In this document: piece after piece, positions 40,808 through 51,617 of the stretch
How positions within the stretch are numbered: the first letter of the stretch is position 1
Layout of the letters: each line of letters begins with the position of its first letter
Source: Auanema rhodensis
Taxonomy: Eukaryota; Nematoda; Chromadorea; Rhabditida; Rhabditidae
Length of the DNA: 64,000 nucleotides
Direction: 5' to 3'
Assembly (NCBI GenBank): GCA_964057225.1
Contig: OZ059895.1
Location: forward strand, 17,885,688 to 17,949,687
Notes under the pieces: generated by a model
What the model was told of the DNA's origin: nothing
Databases searched by the model: none
Seen by the model: only the letters and a program-made list of their open reading frames with translations
Translations under genes and position numbers: made by a program

Positions 40808-40879
40808 GCCTCTATAGCTCAGTGGCAGAGCGTTGGTCTTGTAAACCAAAGGTCGGTGGTTCAATCCCGCCTGGAGGCA
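40808..40879 (+). tRNA. tRNA-Thr(TGT)
   Basis: Consensus tRNA; terminator of five T. Confidence 0.95.
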
Positions 40880-41041
40880 TTTTTCTTCTTTCTGAACACC
40901 TCAGTTTGAAGAAATAACATCAGTAAATCAATTCAAAATTACCCTCAACTGCTGAGCTTCGCCTCGTTCTTGTTTCTATTTGTTTCATATTGTTCATCCA
41001 CAAACAGTGACTGTATAGAAATATTTTTCTATCTTATTGTA

Positions 41042-41113
41042 GCCTCTATAGCTCAGTGGCAGAGCGTTGGTCTTGTAGACCAAAGGTTGGTGGTTCAATC
41101 CCGCCTGGAGGCA
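41042..41113 (+). tRNA. tRNA-Thr(TGT), loop variant
   Basis: A37G at the last base of the anticodon loop and C47T in the variable loop; anticodon unchanged. Confidence 0.85.
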
Positions 41114-41275
41114 TTTTTTTTCTTTCTGAACACCTCAGTTTGAAGAAATAACATCTGTAAATCAATTCAGAATTACCCTCAACTGCTGAGCTTCGCCTCG
41201 TTCCTTTTTCTATTTGTTTTATATTGTTCATCCACAAGCAGTGACTGTATAGAAATATTTTTCTATCTTATTGTA

Positions 41276-41347
41276 GCCTCTATAGCTCAGTGGCAGAGCG
41301 TTGGTCTTGTAAACCAAAGGTCGGTGGTTCAATCCCGCCTGGAGGCA
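41276..41347 (+). tRNA. tRNA-Thr(TGT)
   Basis: Consensus copy. Confidence 0.95.
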
Positions 41348-41509
41348 TTTTTTTTCTTTCTGAACACCTCAGTTTGAAGAAATAACATCTGTAAATCAAT
41401 TCAAAACTACCCTCAACTGCTGAGCTTCGCCTCGTTCCTGTTTCTATTAGTTTCATATTGTTCATCCACAAACAGTGACTGTATAGAAATATTTTTCTAT
41501 CTTATTGTA

Positions 41510-41581
41510 GCCTCTATAGCTCAGTGGCAGAGCGTTGGTCTTGTAAACCAAAGGTCGGTGGTTCAATCCCGCTTGGAGGCA
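41510..41581 (+). tRNA. tRNA-Thr(TGT)
   Basis: C64T makes a G-U pair in the T stem. Confidence 0.92.
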
Positions 41582-41743
41582 TTTTTTTTCTTTCTGAACA
41601 CCTCAGTTTGAAGAAATAACATCTGTAAATCAATTCAGAATTACCCTCAACTGCTGAGCTTCGCCTCGTTCCTTTTTCTATTTGTTTTATATTGTTCATC
41701 CACAAGCAGTGACTGTATAGAAATATTTTTCTGTCTTATTGTA

Positions 41744-41815
41744 GCCTCTATAGCTCAGTGGCAGAGCGTTGGTCTTGTAAACCAAAGGTCGGTGGTTCAA
41801 TCCCGCCTGGAGGCA
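41744..41815 (+). tRNA. tRNA-Thr(TGT)
   Basis: Consensus copy. Confidence 0.95.
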
Positions 41816-41977
41816 TTTTTTTTCTTTCTGAACACCTCAGTTTGAAGAAATAACATCTGTAAATCAATTCAGAATTACCCTCAACTGCTGAGCTTCGCCT
41901 CGTTCTTGTTTCTATTTGTTTCCTATTGCTCATCCACAAACAGTGACTGTATAGAAATATTTTTCTATCTTGTTGTA

Positions 41978-42049
41978 GCCTCTATAGCTCAGTGGCAGAG
42001 CGTTGGTCTTGTAAACCAAAGGTCGGTGGTTCGATCCCGCCTGGAGGCA
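41978..42049 (+). tRNA. tRNA-Thr(TGT)
   Basis: A56G brings the B box closer to the general GGTTCGA consensus. Confidence 0.95.
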
Positions 42050-42210
42050 TTTTTTTCTTTCTGAACACCTCAGTTTGAAGAAATAACATCTGTAAATCAA
42101 TTCAGAATTACCCTCAACTGCTGAGCTTCGCCTCGTTCTTGTTTCTATTTGTTTCCTATTGCTCATCCACAAACAGTGACTGTATAGAAATATTTTTCTA
42201 TCTTGTTGTA

Positions 42211-42282
42211 GCCTCTATAGCTCAGTGGCAGAGCGTTGGTCTTGTAAACCAAAGGTCGGTGGTTCGATCCCGCCTGGAGGCA
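42211..42282 (+). tRNA. tRNA-Thr(TGT)
   Basis: A56G, as in the preceding unit, its recent duplicate. Confidence 0.95.
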
Positions 42283-42443
42283 TTTTTTTCTTTCTGAACA
42301 CCTCAGTTTGAAGAAATAACATCTGTAAATCAATTCAGAATTACCCTCAACTGCTGAGCTTCGCCTCGTTCTTGTTTCTATTTGTTTCATATTGTTCATC
42401 CACAAACAGTGATTGTATAGAAATATTTTTCTATCTTATTGTA

Positions 42444-42515
42444 GCCTCTATAGCTCAGTGGCAGAGCGTTGGTCTTGTAAACCAAAGGTCGGTGGTTCAA
42501 TCCCGCCTGGAGGCA
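42444..42515 (+). tRNA. tRNA-Thr(TGT)
   Basis: Consensus tRNA; terminator of five T. Confidence 0.95.
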
Positions 42516-42677
42516 TTTTTCTTCTTTCTGAACACCTCAGTTTGAAGAAATAACATCAGTAAATCAATTCAAAATTACCCTCAACTGCTGAGCTTCGCCT
42601 CGTTCTTGTTTCTATTTGTTTCATATTGTTCATCCACAAACAGTGACTGTATAGAAATATTTTTCTATCTTATTGTA

Positions 42678-42749
42678 GCCTCTATAGCTCAGTGGCAGAG
42701 CGTTGGTCTTGTAAACCAAAGGTCGGTGGTTCAATCCCGCCTGGAGGCA
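42678..42749 (+). tRNA. tRNA-Thr(TGT)
   Basis: Consensus copy. Confidence 0.95.
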
Positions 42750-42911
42750 TTTTTTTTCTTTCTGAACACCTCAGTTTGAAGAAATAACATCTGTAAATCA
42801 ATTCAGAATTACCCTCAACTGCTGAGCTTCGCCTCGTTCCTTTTTCTATTTGTTTTATATTGTTCATCCACAAGCAGTGACTGTATAGAAATATTTTTCT
42901 ATCTTATTGTA

Positions 42912-42983
42912 GCCTCTATAGCTCAGTGGCAGAGCGTTGGTCTTGTAAACCAAAGGTCGGTGGTTCAATCCCGCCTGGAGGCA
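42912..42983 (+). tRNA. tRNA-Thr(TGT)
   Basis: Consensus copy. Confidence 0.95.
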
Positions 42984-43145
42984 TTTTTTTTCTTTCTGAA
43001 CACCTCAGTTTGAAGAAATAACATCTGTAAATCAATTCAAAACTACCCTCAACTGCTGAGCTTCGCCTCGTTCCTGTTTCTATTTGTTTCATATTGTTCA
43101 TCCACAAACAGTGACTGTATAGAAATATTTTTCTATCTTATTGTA

Positions 43146-43217
43146 GCCTCTATAGCTCAGTGGCAGAGCGTTGGTCTTGTAAACCAAAGGTCGGTGGTTC
43201 AATCCCGCCTGGAGGCA
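43146..43217 (+). tRNA. tRNA-Thr(TGT)
   Basis: Consensus copy. Confidence 0.95.
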
Positions 43218-43379
43218 TTTTTTTTCTTTCTGAACACCTCAGTTTGAAGAAATAACATCTGTAAATCAATTCAGAATTACCCTCAACTGCTGAGCTTCGC
43301 CTCGTTCCTTTTTCTATTTGTTTTATATTGTTCATCCACAAGCAGTGACTGTATAGAAATATTTTTATTTCTTATTGTA

Positions 43380-43451
43380 GCCTCTATAGCTCAGTGGCAG
43401 AGCGTTGGTCTTGTAAACCAAAGGTCGGTGGTTCAATCCCGCCTGGAGGCA
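43380..43451 (+). tRNA. tRNA-Thr(TGT)
   Basis: Consensus copy. Confidence 0.95.
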
Positions 43452-43613
43452 TTTTTTTTCTTTCTGAACACCTCAGTTTGAAGAAATAACATCTGTAAAT
43501 CAATTCATAATTACCCTCAACTGCTGAGCTTCGCCTCGTTCTTGTTTCTATTTGTTTCATATTGTTCATCCACAAACAGTGACTGTATAGAAATATTTTT
43601 TTATCTTATTGTA

Positions 43614-43685
43614 CCCTCTATAGCTCAGTGGCAGAGCGTTGGTCTTGTAAACCAAAGGTCGGTGGTTCAATCCCGCCTGGAGGCA
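43614..43685 (+). tRNA. tRNA-Thr(TGT), first-base variant
   Basis: G1C leaves a C-C mismatch at the end of the acceptor stem. Confidence 0.82.
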
Positions 43686-43847
43686 TTTTTTTTCTTTCTG
43701 AACACCTCAGTTTGAAGAAATAACATCTGTAAATCAATTCAGAATTACCCTCAACTGCTGAGCTTCGCCTCGTTCCTTTTTCTATTTGTTTTATATTGTT
43801 CATCCACAAGCAGTGACTGTATAGAAATATTTTTCTATCTTATTGTA

Positions 43848-43919
43848 GCCTCTATAGCTCAGTGGCAGAGCGTTGGTCTTGTAAACCAAAGGTCGGTGGT
43901 TCAATCCCGCCTGGAGGCA
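43848..43919 (+). tRNA. tRNA-Thr(TGT)
   Basis: Consensus copy. Confidence 0.95.
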
Positions 43920-44081
43920 TTTTTTTTCTTTCTGAACACCTCAGTTTGAAGAAATAACATCTGTAAATCAATTCAAAACTACCCTCAACTGCTGAGCTTC
44001 GCCTCGTTCCTGTTTCTATTTGTTTCATATTGTTCATCCACAAACAGTGACTGTATAGAAATATTTTTCTATCTTATTGTA

Positions 44082-44153
44082 GCCTCTATAGCTCAGTGGC
44101 AGAGCGTTGGTCTTGTAAACCAAAGGTCGGTGGTTCAATCCCGCCTGGAGGCA
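44082..44153 (+). tRNA. tRNA-Thr(TGT)
   Basis: Consensus copy. Confidence 0.95.
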
Positions 44154-44315
44154 TTTTTTTTCTTTCTGAACACCTCAGTTTGAAGAAATAACATCTGTAA
44201 ATCAATTCAGAATTACCCTCAACTGCTGAGCTTCGCCTCGTTCCTTTTTCTATTTGTTTTATATTGTTCATCCACAAGCAGTGACTGTATAGAAATATTT
44301 TTATTTCTTATTGTA

Positions 44316-44387
44316 GCCTCTATAGCTCAGTGGCAGAGCGTTGGTCTTGTAAACCAAAGGTCGGTGGTTCAATCCCGCCTGGAGGCA
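44316..44387 (+). tRNA. tRNA-Thr(TGT)
   Basis: Consensus copy. Confidence 0.95.
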
Positions 44388-44549
44388 TTTTTTTTCTTTC
44401 TGAACACCTCAGTTTGAAGAAATAACATCTGTAAATCAATTCATAATTACCCTCAACTGCTGAGCTTCGCCTCGTTCTTGTTTCTATTTGTTTCATATTG
44501 TTCATCCACAAACAGTGACTGTATAGAAATATTTTTTTATCTTATTGTA

Positions 44550-44621
44550 GCCTCTATAGCTCAGTGGCAGAGCGTTGGTCTTGTAAACCAAAGGTCGGTG
44601 GTTCAATCCCGCCCGGAGGCA
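44550..44621 (+). tRNA. tRNA-Thr(TGT), acceptor variant
   Basis: T65C breaks pair 7:65. Confidence 0.85.
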
Positions 44622-44783
44622 TTTTTTTTCTTTCTGAACACCTCAGTTTGAAGAAATAACATCTGTAAATCAATTCAAAATTACCTTCAACTGCTGAGCT
44701 TCGCCTCGTTCCTTTTTCTATTTGTTTTATATTGTTCATCCACAAACAGTGACTGTATAGAAATATTTTTCTATCTTATTGTA

Positions 44784-44855
44784 GCCTCTATAGCTCAGTG
44801 GCAGAGCGTTGGTCTTGTAAACCAAAGGTCGGTGGTGCAATCCCGCCTGGAGGCA
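44784..44855 (+). tRNA. tRNA-Thr(TGT), T-loop variant
   Basis: T54G replaces the base that becomes pseudouridine in the T loop and alters the B box. Confidence 0.78.
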
Positions 44856-45017
44856 TTTTTTTTCTTTCTGAACACCTCAGTTTAAAGAAATAACAACTGT
44901 AAATCAATTCAGAATTACCCTCAACTGCTGATCTTCGCCTCGTTTTTGTTTCTATTTGTTTCATATTGCTCATCCACAAACAGTGACTGTATAGAAATAT
45001 TTTTCTATCTTATTGTA

Positions 45018-45089
45018 GCCTCTATAGCTCAGTGGCAGAGCGTTGGTCTTGTAAACCAAAGGTCGGTGGTGCAATCCCGCCTGGAGGCA
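45018..45089 (+). tRNA. tRNA-Thr(TGT), T-loop variant
   Basis: T54G. Confidence 0.78.
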
Positions 45090-45251
45090 TTTTTTTTCTT
45101 TCTGAACACCTCAGTTTGAAGAAATAACAACTGTAAATCAATTCAGAATTACCCTCAACTGCTGATCTTCGCCTCGTTCTTGTTTCTATTTGTTTCATAT
45201 TGTTCATCCACAAACAGTGACTGTATAGAAATATTTTTCTATCTTATTGTA

Positions 45252-45323
45252 GCCTCTATAGCTCAGTGGCAGAGCGTTGGTCTTGTAAACCAAAGGTCGG
45301 TGGTGCAATCCCGCCTGGAGGCA
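45252..45323 (+). tRNA. tRNA-Thr(TGT), T-loop variant
   Basis: T54G. Confidence 0.78.
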
Positions 45324-45485
45324 TTTTTTTTCTTTCTGAACACCTCAGTTTGAAGAAATAACAACTGTAAATCAATTCAGAATTACCCTCAACTGCTGAT
45401 CTTCGCCTCGTTTTTGTTTCTATTTGTTTCATATTGCTCATCCACAAACAGTGACTGTATAGAAATATTTTTCCATCTTATTGTA

Positions 45486-45557
45486 GCCTCTATAGCTCAG
45501 TGGCAGAGCGTTGGTCTTGTAAACCAAAGGTCGGTGGTGCAATCCCGCCTGGAGGCA
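45486..45557 (+). tRNA. tRNA-Thr(TGT), T-loop variant
   Basis: T54G. Confidence 0.78.
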
Positions 45558-45719
45558 TTTTTTTTCTTTCTGAACACCTCAGTTTGAAGAAATAACAATT
45601 GTAAATCAATTCAGAATTACCCTCAACTGCTGATCTTCGCCTCGTTCCTTTTTCTATTTGTTTCATATTGTTCATCCACAAACAGTGACTGTATAGAAAT
45701 ATTTTTCTTTCTTATTGTA

Positions 45720-45774
45720 GCCTCTATAGCTCAGTGGCAGAGCGTTGGTCTTGTAAACCAAAGGTCGGTGGTTC
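45720..45774 (+). pseudogene. tRNA-Thr lacking 3' end
   Basis: Consensus to the start of the T loop, then joined to TGAACACC of the spacer. A TTC present at both breakpoints suggests a microhomology deletion that removed the 3' acceptor strand and terminator. Confidence 0.93.
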
Positions 45775-45923
45775 TGAACACCTCAGTTTGAAGAAATAAC
45801 ATCTGTAAATCAATTCAAAATTACCCTCAACTGCTGAGCTTCGCCTCGTTCTTGTTTCTATTCGTTTCATATTGTTCATCCACAAACAGTGACTGTATAG
45901 AAATATTTTTCTATCTTATTGTA

Positions 45924-45941
45924 GCCTCTATAGCTCAGTGG
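45924..45941 (+). pseudogene. tRNA-Thr 5' stub cut by LTR element
   Basis: First 18 nt only; the LTR starts in the D loop. No matching 3' part exists beyond the insertion. Confidence 0.92.
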
Positions 45942-46285
45942 CGTTCCGTTATGCTCCTGCGTCGATAATATAAACCATTGTAGTTTATACCATGACGCGA
46001 ATAGTATTCCTTGGTGTAGCGGTAGGAATACAGAGCATAAGGTCAATCATAAGATAAAAGAGAGAAAGATTTATTGGCATGAAACTACAACAATAATATA
46101 CAAAGATAAAGATACAATACAATAAGATAAATATAAGTATAAAGACTAAACTACAAGCCGTCCATGAGCTTGCTAAGAGGCGAACTCCCGACCAAGGGAA
46201 CGAGGGAAGGCGGAGCCATTCCTCGGTCCTCTGGTCGTCTGGCTCTAACCCTTCAGCTACATATATGGGGAGTCCGAATGGAACG
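45942..46285 (-). repeat. LTR of third element (344 bp)
   Basis: Nearly identical to the solo LTR, with a few single-base differences. Same CGTTCC/GGAACG ends. Confidence 0.75.
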
Positions 46286-46288
46286 TGC

Positions 46289-46298
46289 CCTTTTTCAA
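46289..46298 (-). promoter_or_regulatory. Putative polypurine tract
   Basis: GAAAAAGGG on the element strand, a few bases before the LTR. It is the usual primer for plus-strand synthesis and the main reason to call the 344-bp repeat an LTR. Confidence 0.5.
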
Positions 46299-46902
46299 AG
46301 ATTTTTCGCGTCCGCGCGATATAAAGTGTTTTTAGTGTATATGTAGCTGAGTTTTAGAGTCTAGGAGTTTACAAATAAAATTAAAAGTTTTAAAATCTAC
46401 ACGTAGAAAGATATATAAATAATTTTAATAGGTTTCTTTATGGTATTAAGATAGAATTTGAATACAATAATAGGTTTTATGTTATTTTGTAACGGAGGAT
46501 TAGAAAATAAATTTAGTCATTGTAGTACTGTAATAAAAAAAAATTCTTTGTTTCATGAATGTGTGATTTATGTGAGATAATAAGGAATTATTAAACATTT
46601 CCGTTACATGGTTACTCGTATCCTAATGATGATGGGGATAATTTTATTTAATAATTTACTCGTCTCCATATGTCTCTCTGAATGAATCCTTGAGTACTAA
46701 TGGAGGCTACCACTCAGATGGGGTGTGGCTTAGGCGCCTGCCAATGTTCGTCTCTTCTTGGAGATACATATGGAGCTCAGTTTAGCGCAAAATATTATCT
46801 CTATCGGTCGTATAGGATTACGGTAGTCATTTATTTCTATTATATTTTTGCTTATTCCTTGTTTTTAGTTGTTTACTCACTTAATCTCTCATCAAAAATT
46901 TT

Positions 46903-47169
46903 CTAATTCACCGTTACTTTCATTTTACAATTTACAGAAAAGAAAAGAATGTATATAAAGTTTTTTCTGTCGTCGGCTATGATGAAGTCCGGATCTTTGT
47001 CGGTGTCGTCAGAAAGTGAATATGTGCCTTCTCGGGGAGTATAGAATTTGTCGACTTGCGGCTTCGGCTTCTCGGCTGGTTGGTGCGGTTCTTCTATTTG
47101 AACACTGAGAAGTCGGGTGCGGCTTCGGGTACGACTTGCGACAGTAGCGTCACTGTTGATATCGGACGG
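46903..47169 (-). pseudogene. Possible C-terminal pol remnant
   Basis: An open frame of 88 codons without a good start, GC-richer than its surroundings. It is basic and Pro-rich at first, then acidic (SDDTDKDPDF) like the tail after the integrase of gypsy-type elements. Its place just upstream of a 3' UTR and LTR fits. No catalytic motif is present, so this stays tentative. Confidence 0.35.
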
Positions 47170-48212
47170 TTAAAGGGCTGGGAAAGCCGATGAAAATCTT
47201 TTGGCCACCTTTGTAGGACATTTGGTTTGGAAAAACCGAGAATGGTGAGCTACGTGTGGGATGTTGACGTAAGGTGCCTAAGATTCTTTTAGATGTGTTT
47301 TGGGAGAGAGAGATTCAGGAGCAGAAGAACAGTCGTGCTTCGCTGAGCAATGCGGAGGGTAAATGAGAAGGAGTTTTTCAAATCCTGGCCAGGAATCTGA
47401 CTCCGCCAATCTACCGTAAGCTTATTATAGTTAATGATGTTTATCTCTTCTCAAAAACTATTTTTATCCGCTCTTGCACTTTCCTCTAATTTTGTTTTCT
47501 TACTGTTCTAGAATCTTTAAAAAAAACTTTATTCATGTCGTCCCCTTTGTACTTTTGCGGCCTTTGGACATTTATTTTAAGGTTAGAAACAAAAGAAAAG
47601 AGAAGAAAGAAAGAAAAAAATGGATTTCCAACGTTATAATCCCACTGGCATGACTTATGTCCTGTGGAAATTATACGAATCCATCGTTGAGTACGATGGA
47701 GAAGGAGTTTTGGCTTATAGGCCAAATCTTGATATAATTTTAATGGTTCGTGTATCACCATTTTATGTTTGATTACTTGATTACTTTAGTTTATCGAAGA
47801 TCTCCAAATGTATTATTTGGGGCAGGGCCATATAAACTTTGCCACCTTCGTAGATGTAGCTCCCGAAGTGGAGCTTGTTGGTCGAAGGTGCTAAGTTGAT
47901 CTATGCGCTCATATATATAATGGTAGGGCCGGTTTATTAACCGCACGTCCTTGGGCCTGGTACCAGGAAAAGAGTCATTTTTATTATTATTTATTATATA
48001 GATTATTGTTTAAAATCTATATTGTTTATGATGACTCATTATTTGGTTTGGAACTTAGGGTTTCGCGAGGTTTAGAATATAGTGAAGATTTAATTGCGAG
48101 CGAAACTCCTATGTTTCTTGCCTCTGAGTTTCGAACTCGGATGCAAATCAAATATGGGTATTGACTGAATAAAGTTTGTACTCTGTGTTTTTATTTTTGT
48201 GCACTATTGTGC
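47170..48212. other. Unassigned single-copy sequence
   Basis: No convincing gene on either strand. It contains a nested inverted repeat near 47850, a few AATAAA/TTTATT signals and AT-rich runs. The longest open frames are short and without domain-like features. Confidence 0.6.
47843..47890. repeat. Nested dyad (hairpin)
   Basis: CACCTTCG pairs with CGAAGGTG and, inside it, AGCTCC pairs with GGAGCT, both centred on the same point, with a 7 by 7 internal loop and a 6-nt end loop. Confidence 0.65.
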
Positions 48213-48268
48213 AATATTGTTCATCCACAAGCAGTGACTGTATAGAAATATTTTTCTATCTTATTGTA

Positions 48269-48340
48269 GCCTCTATAGCTCAGTGGCAGAGCGTTGGTCT
48301 TGTAAACCAAAGGTCGGTGGTTCAATCCCGCCTGGAGGCA
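48269..48340 (+). tRNA. tRNA-Thr(TGT)
   Basis: Consensus copy; first after the third LTR element. Confidence 0.95.
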
Positions 48341-48501
48341 TTTTTTTCTTTCTAAACACCTCAGTTTGAAGAAATAACATCTGTAAATCAATTCATAATT
48401 ACCCTCAACTGCTGAGCTTCGCCTCGTTCTTGTTTCTATTTGTTTCATATTGTTCATCCACAAACAGTGACTGTATAGAAATATTTTTTTATCTTATTGT
48501 A

Positions 48502-48573
48502 GCCTCTACAGCTCAGTGGCAGAGCGTTGGTCTTGTAAACCAAAGGTCGGAGGTTAAATCCCGCCTGGAGGCA
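48502..48573 (+). tRNA. tRNA-Thr(TGT), decayed
   Basis: T8C (a near-invariant base), T50A and C55A: A box, T stem and B box all hit. Probably inactive. Confidence 0.7.
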
Positions 48574-48735
48574 TTTTTTTTCTTTCTGAACACCTCAGTT
48601 TGAAGAAATAACATCTGTAAATCAATTCAAAATTACCCTCAACTGCTGAGCTTCGCCTCGTTCCTTTTTCTATTTGTTTTATATTGTTCATCCACAAGCA
48701 GTGACTGTATAGAAATATTTTTCTTTCTTATTGTA

Positions 48736-48807
48736 GCCTCTATAGCTCAGTGGCTGAGCGTTGGTCTTGTAAACCAAAGGTCGGTGGTTCAATCCCGCCT
48801 GGAGGCA
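48736..48807 (+). tRNA. tRNA-Thr(TGT), D-loop variant
   Basis: A20T at the end of the D loop. Confidence 0.87.
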
Positions 48808-48969
48808 TTTTTTTTCTTTCTGAACACCTTGGTTTGAAGAAATAACATCTGTAAATCAATTCAGAATTACCCTCAACTGCTGAGCTTCGCCTCGTTCCTT
48901 TTTCTATTTGTTTTATATTGTTCATCCACAAGCAGTGACTGTATAGAAATATTTTTCTTTCTTATTGTA

Positions 48970-49041
48970 GCCTCTATAGCTCAGTGGCTGAGCGTTGGTC
49001 TTGTAAACCAAAGGTCGGTGGTTCAATCCCGCCTGGAGGCA
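48970..49041 (+). tRNA. tRNA-Thr(TGT), D-loop variant
   Basis: A20T. Confidence 0.87.
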
Positions 49042-49203
49042 TTTTTTTTCTTTCTGAACACCTTGGTTTGAAGAAATAACATCTGTAAATCAATTCAGAA
49101 TTACCCTCAACTGCTGAGCTTCGCCTCGTTCCTTTTTCTATTTGTTTTATATTGTTCATCCACAAGCAGTGACTGTATAGAAATATTTTTCTTTCTTATT
49201 GTA

Positions 49204-49275
49204 GCCTCTATAGCTCAGTGGCTGAGCGTTGGTCTTGTAAACCAAAGGTCGGTGGTTCAATCCCGCCTGGAGGCA
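49204..49275 (+). tRNA. tRNA-Thr(TGT), D-loop variant
   Basis: A20T. Confidence 0.87.
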
Positions 49276-49437
49276 TTTTTTTTCTTTCTGAACACCTTGG
49301 TTTGAAGAAATAACATCTGTAAATCAATTCAGAATTACCCTCAACTGCTGAGCTTCGCCTCGTTCCTTTTTCTATTTGTTTTATATTGTTCATCCACAAG
49401 CAGTGACTGTATAGAAATATTTTTCTTTCTTATTGTA

Positions 49438-49509
49438 GCCTCTATAGCTCAGTGGCTGAGCGTTGGTCTTGTAAACCAAAGGTCGGTGGTTCAATCCCGC
49501 CTGGAGGCA
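49438..49509 (+). tRNA. tRNA-Thr(TGT), D-loop variant
   Basis: A20T. Confidence 0.87.
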
Positions 49510-49671
49510 TTTTTTTTCTTTCTGAACACCTTGGTTTGAAGAAATAACATCTGTAAATCAATTCAGAATTACCCTCAACTGCTGAGCTTCGCCTCGTTCT
49601 TGTTTCTATTTGTTTCATATTGTTCATCCACAAACAGTGACTGTATAGAAATATTTTTCTATCTTATTGTA

Positions 49672-49743
49672 GCCTCTATAGCTCAGTGGCAGAGCGTTGG
49701 TCTTGTAAACCAAAGGTCGGTGGTTCAATCCCGCCTGGAGGCA
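49672..49743 (+). tRNA. tRNA-Thr(TGT)
   Basis: Consensus copy. Confidence 0.95.
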
Positions 49744-49905
49744 TTTTTTTTCTTTCTGAACACCTCAGTTTGAAGAAATAACATCTGTAAATCAATTCAA
49801 AATTACCCTCAACTGCTGAGCTTCGTCTCGTTCCTGTTTCTATTTGTTTCATATTGTTCATCCACAAACAGTGACTGTATAGAAATATTTTTCTTTCTTA
49901 TTGTA

Positions 49906-49977
49906 GCCTCTATAACTCAGTGGCAGAGCGTTGGTCTTGTAAACCAAAGGTCGGTGGTTCAATCCCGCCTGGAGGCA
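49906..49977 (+). tRNA. tRNA-Thr(TGT), A-box variant
   Basis: G10A breaks the first D-stem pair and changes the A box. Confidence 0.82.
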
Positions 49978-50139
49978 TTTTTTTTCTTTCTGAACACCTC
50001 AGTTTGAAGAAATAACATCTGTAAATCAATTCAGAATTACCCTCAACTGCTGAGCTTCGCCTCGTTCTTGTTTCTATTTGTTTCATATTGTTCATCCACA
50101 AACAGTGACTGTATAGAAATATTTTTCTATCTTATTGTA

Positions 50140-50211
50140 GCCTCTATAGCTCAGTGGCAGAGCGTTGGTCTTGTAAACCAAAGGTCGGTGGTTCAATCCC
50201 GCCTGGAGGCA
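50140..50211 (+). tRNA. tRNA-Thr(TGT)
   Basis: Consensus tRNA; terminator of five T. Confidence 0.95.
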
Positions 50212-50373
50212 TTTTTCTTCTTTCTGAACACCTCAGTTTGAAGAAATAACATCAGTAAATCAATTCAAAATTACCCTCAACTGCTGAGCTTCGCCTCGTT
50301 CCTGTTTCTATTTGTTTCATATTGTTCATCCACAAACAGTGACTGTATAGAAATATTTTTCTTTCTTATTGTA

Positions 50374-50445
50374 GCCTCTATAGCTCAGTGGCAGAGCGTT
50401 GGTCTTGTAAACCAAAGGTCGGTGGTTCAATCCCGCCTGGAGGCA
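50374..50445 (+). tRNA. tRNA-Thr(TGT)
   Basis: Consensus copy. Confidence 0.95.
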
Positions 50446-50607
50446 TTTTTTTTCTTTCTGAACACCTCAGTTTGAAGAAATAACATCTGCAAATCAATTC
50501 AAAATTACCCTCAACTGCTGAGCTTCGGATCGTTGCTGTTTCTATTTGTTGCATATTGTTCATCCACAAACAGTGACTGTATAGAAATATTTTTCTTTCT
50601 TATTGTA

Positions 50608-50679
50608 GCCTCTATAGCTCAGTGGCAGAGCGTTGGTCTTGTAAACCAAAGGTCGGAGGTTAAATCCCGCCTGGAGGCA
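50608..50679 (+). tRNA. tRNA-Thr(TGT), B-box variant
   Basis: T50A and C55A. Confidence 0.75.
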
Positions 50680-50841
50680 TTTTTTTTCTTTCTGAACACC
50701 TTAGTTTGAAGAAATAACATCTGTAAATCAATTCAGAATTACCCTCAACTGCTGAGCTTCGCCTCGTTCCTTTTTCTATTTGTTTTATATTGTTCATCCA
50801 CAAGCAGTGACTGTATAGAAATATTTTTATTTCTTATTGTA

Positions 50842-50913
50842 GCCTCTATAGCTCAGTGGCAGAGCGTTGGTCTTGTAAACCAAAGGTCGGTGGTTCAATC
50901 CCGCCTGGAGGCA
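50842..50913 (+). tRNA. tRNA-Thr(TGT)
   Basis: Consensus tRNA; followed by ATTATTTTTCG. Confidence 0.95.
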
Positions 50914-51076
50914 ATTATTTTTCGTTCTGAGCACCTCAGTTTGAAGAAATAACATCTGTAAATCAATTCAGAATTACCCTCAACTGCTGAGCTTCGCCTC
51001 GTTCTTGTTTCTATTTGTTTCATATTGTTCATCCACAAGCAGTGACTGTATAGAAATATTTTTCTTTCTTATTGTA

Positions 51077-51148
51077 GCCTCTATAGCTCAGTGGCAGAGC
51101 GTTGGTCTTGTAAACCAAAGGTCGGTGGTTCAATCCCGCCTGGAGGCA
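51077..51148 (+). tRNA. tRNA-Thr(TGT)
   Basis: Consensus tRNA; followed by ATTATTTTTCG. Confidence 0.95.
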
Positions 51149-51311
51149 ATTATTTTTCGTTCTGAGCACCTCATTTTGAAGAAATAACATCTGTAAATCA
51201 ATTCAGAATTACCCTCAACTGCTGAGCTTCGCCTCGTTCTTGTTTCTATTTGTTTCATATTGTTCATCCACAAACAGTGACTGTATAGAAATATTTTTTT
51301 ATCTTATTGTA

Positions 51312-51383
51312 GCCTCTACAGCTCAGTGGCAGAGCGTTGGTCTTGTAAACCAAAGGTCGGAGGTTAAATCCCGCCTGGAGGCA
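51312..51383 (+). tRNA. tRNA-Thr(TGT), decayed
   Basis: T8C, T50A, C55A. Confidence 0.7.
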
Positions 51384-51545
51384 TTTTTTTTCTTTCTGAA
51401 CACCTCAGTTTGAAGAAATAACATCTGTAAATCAATTCAAAATTACCCTCAACTGCTGAGCTTCGCCTCGTTCCTTTTTCTATTTGTTTTATATTGTTCA
51501 TCCACAAGCAGTGACTGTATAGAAATATTTTTCTTTCTTATTGTA

Positions 51546-51617
51546 GCCTCTATAGCTCAGTGGCTGAGCGTTGGTCTTGTAAACCAAAGGTCGGTGGTTC
51601 AATCCCGCCTGGAGGCA
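51546..51617 (+). tRNA. tRNA-Thr(TGT), D-loop variant
   Basis: A20T. Confidence 0.87.

Larger units (their letters stand above)
26835..45941 (+). repeat. tRNA-Thr(TGT) tandem array, block B (81 units)
   Basis: Eighty-one units on the plus strand, interrupted once by a solo LTR. Units 36131-38235 (9 units) and 38236-40573 (10 units) carry the same ordered series of tRNA and spacer variants, a higher-order repeat of 2105 and 2338 bp. The last complete units (44784-45557) all share T54G in the T loop. The final two units are broken, one by a deletion and one by the third LTR element. Confidence 0.97.
45942..48212 (-). mobile_element. Third LTR retroelement fragment, 3' end only
   Basis: An LTR like the solo copy at 35739 is followed on its inner side by a purine tract and then about 1.9 kb of single-copy sequence ending abruptly in tRNA spacer. 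On the minus strand this is 3' LTR, purine tract, 3' UTR and a possible pol tail. No second LTR and no target duplication are present, so the 5' part has been lost. The distal part (about 47200-48212) has no recognisable genes and could be unrelated sequence. Confidence 0.6.

Noticed and set aside
46164-47761. Frames at 46164-46346 (+), 46700-46906 (+) and 47486-47761 (-)
   Set aside because: Short, low complexity or inside the LTR, with no domain, no good start context and no support from neighbours.
26184-48212. A retroelement primed by the local tRNA-Thr
   Set aside because: I looked for the complement of the tRNA-Thr end plus CCA (TGGTGCCTCC) near the LTRs and found none; the only clear primer site is for tRNA-Gly.
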